A stretch of DNA of 6,240 nt from Immundisolibacteraceae bacterium (GTDB lineage: Bacteria; Pseudomonadota; Gammaproteobacteria; Immundisolibacterales; Immundisolibacteraceae): contig JAHRWJ010000021.1 in assembly GCA_019090185.1 (NCBI GenBank), positions 1 to 6,240 on the forward strand. The letters run 5' to 3'. Position 1 is the stretch's first letter, and the number at the start of each line of letters is the position of its first letter. Of this stretch, positions 1-6,240 are shown one piece after another. The position numbers and the translations under genes were made by a program. The notes under the pieces were generated by a model. It was not told the origin of the DNA, searched no databases, and was given only the letters and a program-made list of their open reading frames with translations.

Positions 1-431
1 AAGCGCTGGCGGTTCGGCTGGCACAGGTCGAGCCTGACTGGATTGTGCTGGCCGGGTTTATGCGTATTCTCAGTGACAGTTTTATTAATCGGTTTGCCGG
101 TCGAATCGTCAATGTTCATCCCTCTTTGTTGCCAGCGTTTCCAGGTCTACACACCCATAAAAGGGTGTTGGAGGCTGGCCTGGCTGAGCATGGCGCTTCA
201 GTTCATCTGGTGACCGCTCAACTAGACGGTGGGCCGCTGTTAGGGCAAGTAACCATGCCGGTTCATTCAGATGACAACGAGGCCTCGTTAGCCCAGCGTC
301 TGTTGGTGCATGAACACCGACTTTATCCAGAGGTTTTAAAACTGCTGGTTAGTGGCCGGCTGCTTTGGAATGCGGAGGCCGGTTTAACGCTGGACGGTGA
401 ACCCAGTGACGGCGTGAGGATCCCTGATTGA
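1..431 (+). CDS. purN: Phosphoribosylglycinamide formyltransferase (GAR transformylase), 5'-truncated by the window edge
   Basis: PurN transfers the formyl group of 10-formyltetrahydrofolate to glycinamide ribonucleotide, the third step of de novo purine synthesis, in the cytoplasm. Only the last 142 residues are visible (reading from base 3, stop TGA 429-431). The E. coli enzyme has about 212, so roughly 70 N-terminal residues, including the phosphate-binding loop, lie upstream. The catalytic signature is intact: Asn and His of NVHPSLLP (codons at 111 and 117) and Asp of LDGGP (codon at 225). Their mutual spacing equals that of E. coli N106, H108 and D144. The PGLHTH and EHGASVH stretches are also typical. 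The stop overlaps the TTG start of the DUF3108 gene, so the two are probably cotranscribed. In related genomes purM normally lies just upstream; that part is outside the window. The GTG at 45 is internal, not the start. Confidence 0.96.
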   Translation, partial: ALAVRLAQVEPDWIVLAGFMRILSDSFINRFAGRIVNVHPSLLPAFPGLHTHKRVLEAGLAEHGASVHLVTAQLDGGPLLGQVTMPVHSDDNEASLAQRLLVHEHRLYPEVLKLLVSGRLLWNAEAGLTLDGEPSDGVRIPD

Positions 432-1168
432 TAAAAATTCTCGGGTGGGTCGGATTGTGTCTACTTTTTCCCCTGGCCGGTGAGGCAGAGCTCTTAAGTG
501 ATCAACCGCCGTCCAGTCACTGGATAGCCCGTTATTCCGTTAGCCACCTAAAACAGGTCGTCGGCGAGATGCGCCGTGAGACCCGGCTCAGTGGACAGAG
601 TTATTCAATTCAATCGGATTTAACCCCCAAGGGTGTTGGGCGGCTGTTTGGCCGTGACTTGATCGAGCAGGCCAGCAGTGGTGATTTACTTGGCAAGCGT
701 CTGCGGCCTCAAGACTATTTTTTCTTTCAGTCGAGTAAGCCGAATAAGCCCAGGGACTTTAGTTTTGACTGGTCAACGAACAAAATAACGTTTGCAGACC
801 AGGTGAGAAGTTTTAGTGGCGAGCTGCACGATGAGCTTAGCCAGATGCTCGAACTTCGGCGTCGATTGGCGCAAGGTGATCAGCTCATCGAGTTGCAGGT
901 TCTCAGTGGCAGTAAACGACGGATTTATGATTACCATTATCGGGTCGAAGCTGAAGAAACCGTCGCGGTGTTGCCATCACAACAACCTGTAGCTGAGCCA
1001 GTAGTTCGAGTGCTGTTGACGACCAGCAGAGGCAAATATGAGATGCGTTTCTGGATGGGAATTGAGCGCAATTATTTGCCGCTTAGGATAGAGCGAACCG
1101 AGATCCGTAAACAGAGAACAGGGGTGATGGTGCTGACTGGTTTCGAGCAGGGGGTCGCAGCAGAATAA
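428..1168 (+). CDS. DUF3108 family exported protein (function unknown)
   Basis: The 246-residue protein begins with a hydrophobic signal peptide (about residues 1-20, ending LAGEA before E21), so it should be exported to the periplasm or envelope. The mature part fits the DUF3108 family: the YSVSHLKQVVGEMRRE opening strand, the LRPQDYFF segment (about 92-99), and WMGIERNYLPLRIE near the C-terminus (209-222), probably a beta-rich fold. No catalytic residues are evident and I assign no biochemical role. The start is TTG at 428, within TTGA shared with the purN stop; GAGGA at 416-420 lies 7 bases upstream, and there is no in-frame ATG until residue 48, after the signal peptide, which supports the TTG. 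purN followed by a DUF3108 gene is a recurrent order in Pseudomonas-like bacteria, so the pairing is probably operonic rather than functional. The stop TAA (1166-1168) overlaps the A-run of the terminator that follows. Confidence 0.85.
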   Translation: MIKILGWVGLCLLFPLAGEAELLSDQPPSSHWIARYSVSHLKQVVGEMRRETRLSGQSYSIQSDLTPKGVGRLFGRDLIEQASSGDLLGKRLRPQDYFFFQSSKPNKPRDFSFDWSTNKITFADQVRSFSGELHDELSQMLELRRRLAQGDQLIELQVLSGSKRRIYDYHYRVEAEETVAVLPSQQPVAEPVVRVLLTTSRGKYEMRFWMGIERNYLPLRIERTEIRKQRTGVMVLTGFEQGVAAE

Positions 1169-1171
1169 AAA

Positions 1172-1197
1172 AACCGCTGCCGGTGAGGGCAACGGTT
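1172..1197. terminator. Bidirectional Rho-independent terminator between converging DUF3108 gene and mlaA
   Basis: Arms AACCGCTGCC (1172-1181) and GGCAACGGTT (1188-1197) enclose a 6-base loop. They pair at 9 of 10 positions. The odd position (1177/1192) is C opposite A in the + transcript but G opposite U in the - transcript, so the hairpin is fully paired only for the mlaA message. On the - strand it is followed by the seven Ts complementary to A 1167-1173 (two lie within the stem); on the + strand the tail is the weaker ATTATTATTT. Its place between two converging genes fits shared termination, stronger for mlaA. Confidence 0.8.
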
Positions 1198-1241
1198 ATT
1201 ATTTACTAGGTGCTCTGTTTCGATGAAATAGTGCGATCAAA

Positions 1242-1961
1242 CTATTCCTTGATTTGCATGTCTCTATTTTGCGAATAGCTACTGCGCAAGAAGGCATACG
1301 GATCGATAGCAATTTCATCCAGAAGCTTACTTTCGTCAGCAAACTGATAGCGAGTGTCGATGGCTTTGCTAACCACAAAAGCATTGCGGGCGCCGTTACC
1401 TTCAATGGTATAAAGCGGGTCAGCGAAAAAGTCGACTACCAGGCCGCTGCCATCACGAACGCTGCTAGGCCCCAGGAATGGCAACATTAAATAGGGGCCA
1501 TCACTGACACCCCAGCTGGCTAACGTTTGGCCAAAATCTTCACTATGTTTAGGCATGTCCAGGTGGGAGGCCACATCAAAAATGCCTAAAACGCCAACGG
1601 TGCTGTTAACGATAACCCGTGCGAAATCACTGCCACCCTGCAAAAACTTACCTTGTAACAGGTCATTGACCACCACGACCGGATAAGAGAGGTTGCTGAA
1701 AAAATTGCTGATACCGGTTTTGATCGGTGCCGGTGTGATTTTGTCATAGCCTTTTGCGGTGGGTTCAAGAAGATAGTTGTCAAAAGTCGTATTGAATTGA
1801 TAGATAGAACGATTGAGCGATTCCATCGGGTCTTCAATAGCGAATGACTGCTCGTCCATTTCCCAGGGGTCTTCTTCAGCCCAGGCAGGGCTAGCGCCAA
1901 GCAGGCATGTTATGGCAGTTAAGGTGATGGTGGTTTTTAAGCCGTCTACGATGCGGGTCAT
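1242..1961 (-). CDS. mlaA: MlaA/VacJ family outer-membrane phospholipid transport protein
   Basis: MlaA is the outer-membrane part of the Mla pathway, which removes mislocalised phospholipids from the outer leaflet and passes them to periplasmic MlaC and the inner-membrane MlaFEDB transporter. The 239-residue protein shows the family landmarks: DPMESLNR (44-51, the DPLEGFNR motif), GISNFF (83-88, with the Asn-Phe pair whose deletion gives the E. coli mlaA* allele), FGQTL (143-147), GPYLMLPFLGPSSVRD (155-170) and DPYAFLR (220-226). The signal peptide ends in AWA before E29, a signal peptidase I type site. The only Cys nearby, C19, is preceded by AIT and is not a lipobox, so lipidation as in E. 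coli is doubtful. The start is ATG 1961-1959 with a weak GAGA at 1969-1972, 7 bases upstream; the stop is TAG. It follows dcd on the same strand after 210 bases, so it probably has its own promoter. The other mla genes are not in the window. Confidence 0.93.
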   Translation of the reverse strand: MTRIVDGLKTTITLTAITCLLGASPAWAEEDPWEMDEQSFAIEDPMESLNRSIYQFNTTFDNYLLEPTAKGYDKITPAPIKTGISNFFSNLSYPVVVVNDLLQGKFLQGGSDFARVIVNSTVGVLGIFDVASHLDMPKHSEDFGQTLASWGVSDGPYLMLPFLGPSSVRDGSGLVVDFFADPLYTIEGNGARNAFVVSKAIDTRYQFADESKLLDEIAIDPYAFLRSSYSQNRDMQIKE

Positions 1962-2053
1962 GGGCTATTCTCGTTGTTTGTAGAGGTCGATTGGCTAACA
2001 GAATTTAAGGGTTAATGTTGTTCAGGTAGGGCTGCGGCTGAGCCTTGGATAGG

Positions 2054-2076
2054 AACGGCTAGCGGCCATAGCCGTT
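2054..2076. repeat. Perfect 8-base inverted repeat in the dcd-mlaA gap
   Basis: AACGGCTA (2054-2061) and TAGCCGTT (2069-2076) are exact reverse complements around a 7-base loop. On the - strand the hairpin lies after dcd and before mlaA, but the bases that follow (CCTATCC) are not a good T-run, so a Rho-independent terminator is only possible. It could also be an operator or a 5' leader hairpin of mlaA. A TATATT/TATTAT stretch (about 2079-2085 on the - strand), just upstream in the direction of mlaA, could be a -10 element; I find no convincing -35. The rest of 1962-2171 shows nothing else I can name. Confidence 0.5.
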
Positions 2077-2171
2077 AATAATATAGGAATATCCTCTACC
2101 AAAGGAAGTACTGATTGCCTTCGAGTATTGCTGGTTATGAAATCAGTGGATGGTGGGTTCCTTGGTCACGA

Positions 2172-2741
2172 CTACATTTTCGGCAAGGTCACGCCAGTCT
2201 GTTTTTGATATTTGCCGCCGCGGTCGCGGTATGAAGTTTCACAAACTTCGTCTGCACCTAGAAATAGCACCTGGGCTACCCCTTCCCCGGCATAAATTTT
2301 GGCCGGTAGGGTGGTTGTATTGGAGAACTCAAGGGTGACGTAACCCTCCCATTCAGGTTCGAATGGGGTGACATTGACGATAATGCCGCAGCGAGCGTAG
2401 GTCGATTTGCCAAGACAAATTGCCAGTACATCCCTGGGTATACGGAAATACTCTACGGTGCGAGCCAGTGCGAACGAGTTGGGAGGAATGATGCATTCGT
2501 CGCCGGTAAACTCCACAAAACCTTCGTCGTTGAAATTTTTCGGATCAACGATTGCGGAGTTGATGTTGGTGAATATCTTGAACTCGTTGGAGCAGCGGAT
2601 ATCGTAACCGTAGCTTGATGTGCCATAAGAGATGATCTTTTCTCCACTCTCTTTGGCGCGTATCTGCTGAGGCTCAAACGGTTCGATCATGCCGTGTCGC
2701 TCAGACATGTCGTTGATCCAGCGGTCGGATTTGATCGCCAT
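2172..2741 (-). CDS. dcd: dCTP deaminase
   Basis: Dcd deaminates dCTP to dUTP, which dUTPase then converts to dUMP for thymidylate synthesis; it is a cytoplasmic homotrimer. At 189 residues it has the length of the monofunctional E. coli-type enzyme (193), and the sequence is close to the Pseudomonas form as I remember it. The catalytic Glu lies at E138 in VTLEFSN, the same number as in E. coli. The nucleotide-binding loop GKSTYARCG (111-119) with S113 and R117 is present, as are SSYGYDIRC (42-50), [19 protein letters not shown] (84-102) and the C-terminal [14 protein letters not shown] segment, which closes over the nucleotide in this family. The start is ATG 2741-2739 with AAGGAA at 2751-2756, 9 bases upstream; the stop is TAG. 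It lies 49 bases after mrp on the same strand with no evident terminator between them, so mrp-dcd probably form one transcript. The metG/mrp/dcd grouping also occurs in Pseudomonas. Confidence 0.97.
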   Translation of the reverse strand: MAIKSDRWINDMSERHGMIEPFEPQQIRAKESGEKIISYGTSSYGYDIRCSNEFKIFTNINSAIVDPKNFNDEGFVEFTGDECIIPPNSFALARTVEYFRIPRDVLAICLGKSTYARCGIIVNVTPFEPEWEGYVTLEFSNTTTLPAKIYAGEGVAQVLFLGADEVCETSYRDRGGKYQKQTGVTLPKM

Positions 2742-2790
2742 GAAATTAAATTCCTTGTCTATAGAAACTGAAAACTGGTTACCGGGGAGT

Positions 2791-3906
2791 CTATTTATCG
2801 ACTACCGCGATATTGCCGAATTTGAAGGTCATATTTTTCTTACGTTTTGCCAGTCGAGCGACCAGCTCTAATGCAACCTGTCGGTACTGCTGGCTGAGCG
2901 TGCTTTCCGGGTCTTGGGCCACCGTCGGCTTGCCCGCATCGGCCTGCTCGCGGATCGAAATGTCTAACGGCAGACTGCCCAGTAAAGGCATGTCATATTC
3001 ATCAGCCATGCGGCCGCCGCCGCCACTGCCGAAAATGTGTTCTTCATGGCCACAATTGCTACAGGTGTGGGTGGCCATGTTTTCAATCAGCCCCAACACC
3101 GAGATATCCACCTTCTTGAACATGTTGAATCCCTTGCTGGCATCCTGCAAGGCGATATCCTGAGGGGTGGTGACAATTACCGCTCCACTGACCGGGATCT
3201 GTTGCGCCAGGGTCAGGTGAATATCGCCAGTACCCGGTGGCATATCGACAAACAGATAATCCAGGTCGTGCCACTGGGTGTCACGGCTGATCTGTTGTAA
3301 TGCCTGGGTTGCCATTGGGCCACGCCAGATCATCGCCGAATCCCGATCAACCAGGTAGCCCAGCGAGATCGACTGCAAACCATGGCTGATAATCGGCTCG
3401 ATCATCTTTTCGCTGCCCTCGACCAGTTCTGGTTTCTGATCTTCAGCACCCAGCATGGTGTGCTGACTGGGACCATATATGTCCGCATCGAGAATGCCGA
3501 CTTTGGCGCCTTCATAGGCCAGTGCTAATGCCAGGTTAACCGTGGTTGTCGACTTACCAACCCCACCTTTGCCAGATGCCACGGCAATAACATTTTTTAC
3601 CCCGGGTATGGCTTCGACGCTGTTTTGTACCGCGTGGGCGACTATTTTCTGTTCGACATTAACGCTGACCTTGGCCGCTGGCCACTGCGCCGTGATGGTT
3701 TGGGTTACCAGTTCGGTGATGTTGGTTTTCTGTCGAGTAACTGGAAAACCAAACCGCAGTTCGATAGTGACCGCATCGCCATCGACCTCCACTGACCGAA
3801 TCTGTTTGGCATCGGCTAGTGTGAGCGGGTTCAGGTCTGTCGATGAGGGTGGAAAGTTAATGCGTTCAATTAATGATTTTATCGACGCTTGATTTGGTGA
3901 TGGCAA
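2791..3906 (-). CDS. mrp: Mrp/ApbC family iron-sulfur cluster carrier ATPase
   Basis: Mrp (ApbC) is a cytoplasmic P-loop ATPase that binds and transfers Fe-S clusters to apoproteins. With the start chosen here it has 371 residues, the family's usual size. An N-terminal MIP18/DUF59-like domain (about residues 10-90) precedes the MinD/ParA-type domain, which has a deviant Walker [11 protein letters not shown] (111-120), LDADIYGPS (139-147) and a Walker B region [10 protein letters not shown] (219-228). The CSNC motif (C282, C285) is the cluster-binding pair of the dimer. The frame stays open 52 codons further upstream, to 4062, but holds no ATG there; in fact no in-frame ATG occurs before the middle of the ATPase domain. 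I chose TTG at 3906-3904 because AGGAAC (3911-3916) puts AGGA 6 bases upstream and the length then fits. The stop is TAG. It is divergent from metG and followed by dcd after 49 bases. Identity is near certain; the start is less so. Confidence 0.94.
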   Translation of the reverse strand: MPSPNQASIKSLIERINFPPSSTDLNPLTLADAKQIRSVEVDGDAVTIELRFGFPVTRQKTNITELVTQTITAQWPAAKVSVNVEQKIVAHAVQNSVEAIPGVKNVIAVASGKGGVGKSTTTVNLALALAYEGAKVGILDADIYGPSQHTMLGAEDQKPELVEGSEKMIEPIISHGLQSISLGYLVDRDSAMIWRGPMATQALQQISRDTQWHDLDYLFVDMPPGTGDIHLTLAQQIPVSGAVIVTTPQDIALQDASKGFNMFKKVDISVLGLIENMATHTCSNCGHEEHIFGSGGGGRMADEYDMPLLGSLPLDISIREQADAGKPTVAQDPESTLSQQYRQVALELVARLAKRKKNMTFKFGNIAVVDK

Positions 3907-4253
3907 GAGAGTTCCTGTTTGCTTTGTTTCGAGCGAGTAATCTGCTGTTTTTGGTTTAAGTGGATACGCCGAGCAGTTAGTTGCTGATAGGTGGTTGCGG
4001 ATCAGTCCGATGGCTGAAATGAATGGGGAACTAACCCACGGGATTGGCTCCAGGTGGGCCAAAATCGATGCCAGGCATTGCTATACGGCCCGCTTTGGGG
4101 CGCAATATTATCACGCGGACTGACCACTGGTCTGGTATCCTTTCGCGCCCCCGCGGCCGCCTAATTTTGACTGGGATTTTTTAAATTTAGTAAGGCCTTC
4201 GCTACTTGCGGCTCAGACCGGGCGCGTTTAACCAACTTACCTGCAGAATGCTT
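3907..4253. promoter_or_regulatory. Divergent mrp/metG intergenic region with candidate promoters
   Basis: This 347-base spacer must hold the promoters of both mrp (-) and metG (+). For metG a TTGACT (4167-4172) resembles a -35 box and lies in an A/T-rich patch, but the only -10 candidate, TAGTAA (4188-4193), is poor and 15 bases away. For mrp, GATAAT on the - strand (4112-4107) matches TATAAT at 5 of 6 positions, with a weak CAGACC (4134-4129) 16 bases upstream; this would leave a leader of nearly 200 bases. A short palindrome GACCACTGGTC (4122-4132) lies between these two elements and could be an operator. The C/G-rich run at about 4145-4160 contains GCGGCCGC. No RNA gene or riboswitch is recognisable. 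The promoter calls are weak. Confidence 0.35.
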
Positions 4254-5945
4254 ATGTCTACCGAGTCAGCCCGCCAGCCAGAACAGAAAACGGAACAACG
4301 AAAAATTCTGGTAACCAGTGCGTTGCCTTATGCCAATGGTTCGATTCATATCGGTCATCTGGTGGAGTATTTACAGACCGATATCTGGGTGCGCTACATG
4401 CGTGCCCGCGGTCATGATTGTCTCTATTTCTGTGCGGATGATGCCCATGGTGCGCCGATTATGTTGCGGGCAGAGAGCGAGGGGATATCGCCCGAAGCGC
4501 TGGTTAATCGTATTGCTAAAGAGCACCAGGCCGATTTTGCCGATTTCGGTATTGAGTTTAGTAACTATCACACCACCCATTCTGAAGAAAACCGGTTGTT
4601 GGCGGAAGATATCTACCTGCGTCTGGAAGCTGCGGCTCATATAAAGAAGTATCCGGTGAGTCAGGCCTATGACGTTGAAAAGGGTATGTTTCTGGCGGAT
4701 CGCTATATTCGAGGTGGTTGTCCACGCTGTCAGGCCGAAGATCAGTATGGTGACAATTGTGAAGTTTGTGGCGCTACCTATAACGCCGGTGAGCTGATCG
4801 AACCTAAGTCAGTGCTGACCGGTTCCGTGCCAGAGACCCGGAATTCAGAGCATTATTTTTTCCATCTTGAAGATTTTCAGTCATTTTTGGCGCAATGGAC
4901 TCGGGCCGGTCATTTAGGCGAACAGGTTAGTAACAAAATTCAGGAATGGTTTGAAGGTGGGTTGCGTGATTGGGATATCTCCCGGGACGCGCCCTATTTT
5001 GGTTTTAAAATTCCGGGCAGCGAGGATAAGTTTTTTTACGTCTGGCTTGATGCCCCTATCGGCTATATAGCCAGTTACTGGTATTGGTTAAAACGCCAGC
5101 AAGGTGAGGCGACTCTTGATCAAGCCCGTGCTGGCTGGGCAGAACGTGAAATTCACCATTTCATTGGTAAAGACATCCTTTATTTTCACGCACTTTTCTG
5201 GCCGGCCATGCTCGAAGGTGCGGGCTATCAAACGCCAGAGAAAGTGAATGTGCACGGCTTCCTAATGGTTAACGGTCAGAAAATGTCCAAGTCCCGGGGC
5301 ACTTTTATTCAGGCACGCACCTATCTGGATCATCTCAATCCAGAGTATTTGCGTTACTACTTTGCCGCTAAACTCAGTAGTGGGGTGGATGACCTGGATC
5401 TAAATCTGGATGACTTTGTTCAGCGGGTTAACTCTGACCTGGTTGGTAAGGTCGTTAACATCGCCTCCCGAAGTGCAGGGTTTATTAATAAGAAGGCTGG
5501 TGGTGTGTTGTCAGCTGAGCTCGAGAACCGGTTGCTTTATCAGCAGTTTGTCGACGCAGGCGAGTCGATTGGCGACGCTTTTGAGGCTCGCGAATATGCC
5601 CGCGCCTGTCGAGAGGTGATGGGGCTTGCGGATTTGGCTAATCAGTATCTGGCCGAGCTCGCGCCATGGTCACTGGCTAAAGAGCCCGGTAATGAGCAGA
5701 GAGTCGCGTCTATCTATAGTCAGGCGATTAACCTGTTTCGAGTGTTGATGACTTACCTGGGTCCGGTGCTGCCAAAATTGACTGAGCAGAGCTGTGTCTT
5801 CCTGGGTGTATCGACGCTCGACTGGGAAGCGCGCCATGAGCCGCTGTTGGCGCATTCGATTAATAAATTTAAGCCGTTAATGCAGCGGGTTGATCCGGAC
5901 GGGGTAGATCAGATGGTTGGCGTTAGCCGAGAATCTACGGGCTAG
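4254..5945 (+). CDS. metG: Methionyl-tRNA synthetase, short form lacking the C-terminal dimerisation domain
   Basis: MetG charges tRNA-Met with methionine using ATP, for both initiation and elongation. With the start used here it has 563 residues. The class I signatures are HIGH (32-35) and KMSKS (343-347). Between them lies a zinc knuckle with two pairs of Cys (156/159 CPRC and 169/172 CEVC), as in the E. coli-type enzyme. [11 protein letters not shown] and [15 protein letters not shown] are typical catalytic-domain blocks, followed by the helical anticodon-binding domain, which includes [20 protein letters not shown] and APWSLAK. The protein ends with VSRESTG just past that domain; the C-terminal tRNA-binding (Trbp111/EMAPII-like) domain of about 100 residues found in E. 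coli and Pseudomonas is absent. I chose ATG 4254 (MSTESA); ATG 4248 is as possible, and neither has a good ribosome-binding site. An upstream in-frame TTG at 4206 is unlikely. It is divergent from mrp and followed by a probable terminator. Confidence 0.96.
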   Translation: MSTESARQPEQKTEQRKILVTSALPYANGSIHIGHLVEYLQTDIWVRYMRARGHDCLYFCADDAHGAPIMLRAESEGISPEALVNRIAKEHQADFADFGIEFSNYHTTHSEENRLLAEDIYLRLEAAAHIKKYPVSQAYDVEKGMFLADRYIRGGCPRCQAEDQYGDNCEVCGATYNAGELIEPKSVLTGSVPETRNSEHYFFHLEDFQSFLAQWTRAGHLGEQVSNKIQEWFEGGLRDWDISRDAPYFGFKIPGSEDKFFYVWLDAPIGYIASYWYWLKRQQGEATLDQARAGWAEREIHHFIGKDILYFHALFWPAMLEGAGYQTPEKVNVHGFLMVNGQKMSKSRGTFIQARTYLDHLNPEYLRYYFAAKLSSGVDDLDLNLDDFVQRVNSDLVGKVVNIASRSAGFINKKAGGVLSAELENRLLYQQFVDAGESIGDAFEAREYARACREVMGLADLANQYLAELAPWSLAKEPGNEQRVASIYSQAINLFRVLMTYLGPVLPKLTEQSCVFLGVSTLDWEARHEPLLAHSINKFKPLMQRVDPDGVDQMVGVSRESTG

Positions 5946-5961
5946 GGTTCGGCTGTGCGGT

Positions 5962-5984
5962 AGCTCTGTCCAGAGCTCGCTTTT
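5962..5984 (+). terminator. Probable Rho-independent terminator of metG
   Basis: AGCTCT (5962-5967) and AGAGCT (5972-5977) form a perfect 6-bp stem with the 4-base loop GTCC, followed by CGC and TTTT (5981-5984). It begins 17 bases after the metG stop, the expected place for a terminator. The stem is short and only half G/C, and the T-run is short, so its strength is uncertain. Confidence 0.45.
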
Positions 5985-6060
5985 CTAGGTAGCGGTTTGT
6001 AACTGACGGTTTTTCAGCGGTTGCTATTGGCGCTGTTGATTTTTCATCGGTTACTGTTGA
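5981..6060. repeat. Degenerate tandem repeat, about 30-base period, downstream of metG
   Basis: TTTTTCAGCGGTTGCT (6010-6025) and TTTTTCATCGGTTACT (6040-6055) match at 14 of 16 bases and are exactly 30 bases apart. A more diverged third unit may start at 5981, where TTTTC is followed after five extra bases by AGCGGTT (5991-5997). All are in the same orientation. CTGTTG also recurs at about 6033, 6054 and 6066. No frame through the repeats stays open, so this does not look like a protein repeat. Two good copies and one poor one are little evidence. Confidence 0.4.
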
Positions 6061-6072
6061 GATCTCTGTTGT

Positions 6073-6122
6073 GCGGGTTAAATCAGGTTGTCGTTATAGC
6101 GCCACCTGATGAGGGAAACCGC
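6073..6122. repeat. Long imperfect inverted repeat (candidate structured RNA or DNA hairpin)
   Basis: ATCAGGT (6082-6088) and ACCTGAT (6104-6110) are exact reverse complements. Inside them a shorter CG/CG pairing can form around a TATA loop, and outside them GCGGGTT (6073-6079) can pair with AACCGC (6117-6122) with one bulged G. Together they could fold into a hairpin of about 50 bases with internal loops. There is no T-run on either side, so it does not look like a standard terminator. I do not recognise it as a known riboswitch or small RNA. Confidence 0.4.
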
Positions 6123-6240
6123 AGTAAACATGATTAACTGGCCAATGTTTGATTTCGGAAGAAAAATATATATGGTTGGTTGGCTTTAAATTCAGTGGCT
6201 GTAGTTGTTTTGAATTTCAACAGGTTATGGGCTTTTTAGG

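Larger units (their letters stand above)
5946..6240. other. Non-coding tail after metG
   Basis: All 295 bases lack a convincing gene; the three forward frames after the metG stop close within 6, 14 and 15 codons, and none resembles the missing MetG C-terminal domain. The stretch holds the putative terminator, the 30-base repeat and the 50-base inverted repeat listed separately, then A/T-rich DNA with a small palindrome TTGAATTTCAA (6210-6220). The next gene, if any, starts beyond the window. Confidence 0.6.

Noticed and set aside
2407..3892. Several open frames of 60-120 codons on the + strand across dcd and mrp.
   Set aside because: They lie antisense to well-supported conserved genes, and their peptides show no domain features.
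3907..4062. An N-terminal extension of Mrp to a TTG at 4062.
   Set aside because: It would add 52 residues unlike the family, overlap the likely promoter region and give a protein longer than usual; TTG 3906 has the better ribosome-binding site.
4153..4160. GCGGCCGC sites here and at 3011-3018, as a possible regulatory or cloning signature.
   Set aside because: The one at 3011 is explained by codons of the Gly-rich segment of mrp, and the one at 4153 is part of a G/C-rich run; two copies prove nothing.
4206..4253. An earlier TTG start for MetG at 4206.
   Set aside because: It has no visible ribosome-binding site, and the added residues are unlike MetG N-termini; an ATG at 4248 or 4254 is more natural.
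6077..6083. GTTAAAT fits the GTTRRRY core of an integron attC site.
   Set aside because: No matching RYYYAAC partner or attC-like stem lies at a suitable distance, and there is no cassette or integrase in the window.
6130..6189. A 19-codon open frame beginning ATGATTAACTGG, downstream of metG.
   Set aside because: The nearest purine-rich stretch (GAGGGA, 6111-6116) is 13 bases away, too far for a good ribosome-binding site, and the peptide has no recognisable feature.

Overview
The window is ordinary chromosomal housekeeping DNA from a gammaproteobacterium. The proteins look most like those of Pseudomonas and its relatives (Pseudomonadales/Cellvibrionales). The grouping metG / mrp (apbC) / dcd, and purN followed by a DUF3108 gene, are both orders I know from that lineage; this placement is inference from recalled protein and gene-order similarity, not from a search. 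There is no mobile element, CRISPR array, tRNA or rRNA, and codon use looks uniform across the genes.

Layout, left to right. On the + strand, the 3' two thirds of purN (purine synthesis) run with a TTGA overlap into a DUF3108 envelope protein with a signal peptide. A hairpin at about 1172-1197 closes this transcript and the one facing it. On the - strand lie, in order of transcription, mrp (Fe-S cluster carrier ATPase), dcd (dCTP deaminase) 49 bases later, and, after a 210-base gap with a perfect inverted repeat, mlaA (outer-membrane lipid transport). Divergent from mrp across a 347-base spacer, metG (methionyl-tRNA synthetase) runs on the + strand. The last 295 bases hold no convincing gene but do hold a likely terminator, a degenerate repeat with a 30-base period and a long imperfect hairpin.

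The genes do not form one pathway. purN and dcd feed nucleotide pools (purines; dUTP for dTMP), metG and mrp serve translation and Fe-S protein maturation, and mlaA with the DUF3108 protein belong to the envelope. Points worth a second look are a MetG that stops before the usual C-terminal tRNA-binding/dimerisation domain, an MlaA without a lipobox, two genes (DUF3108, mrp) that appear to start at TTG, and the structured non-coding DNA after metG. I see no sign of an undescribed multi-gene system here.
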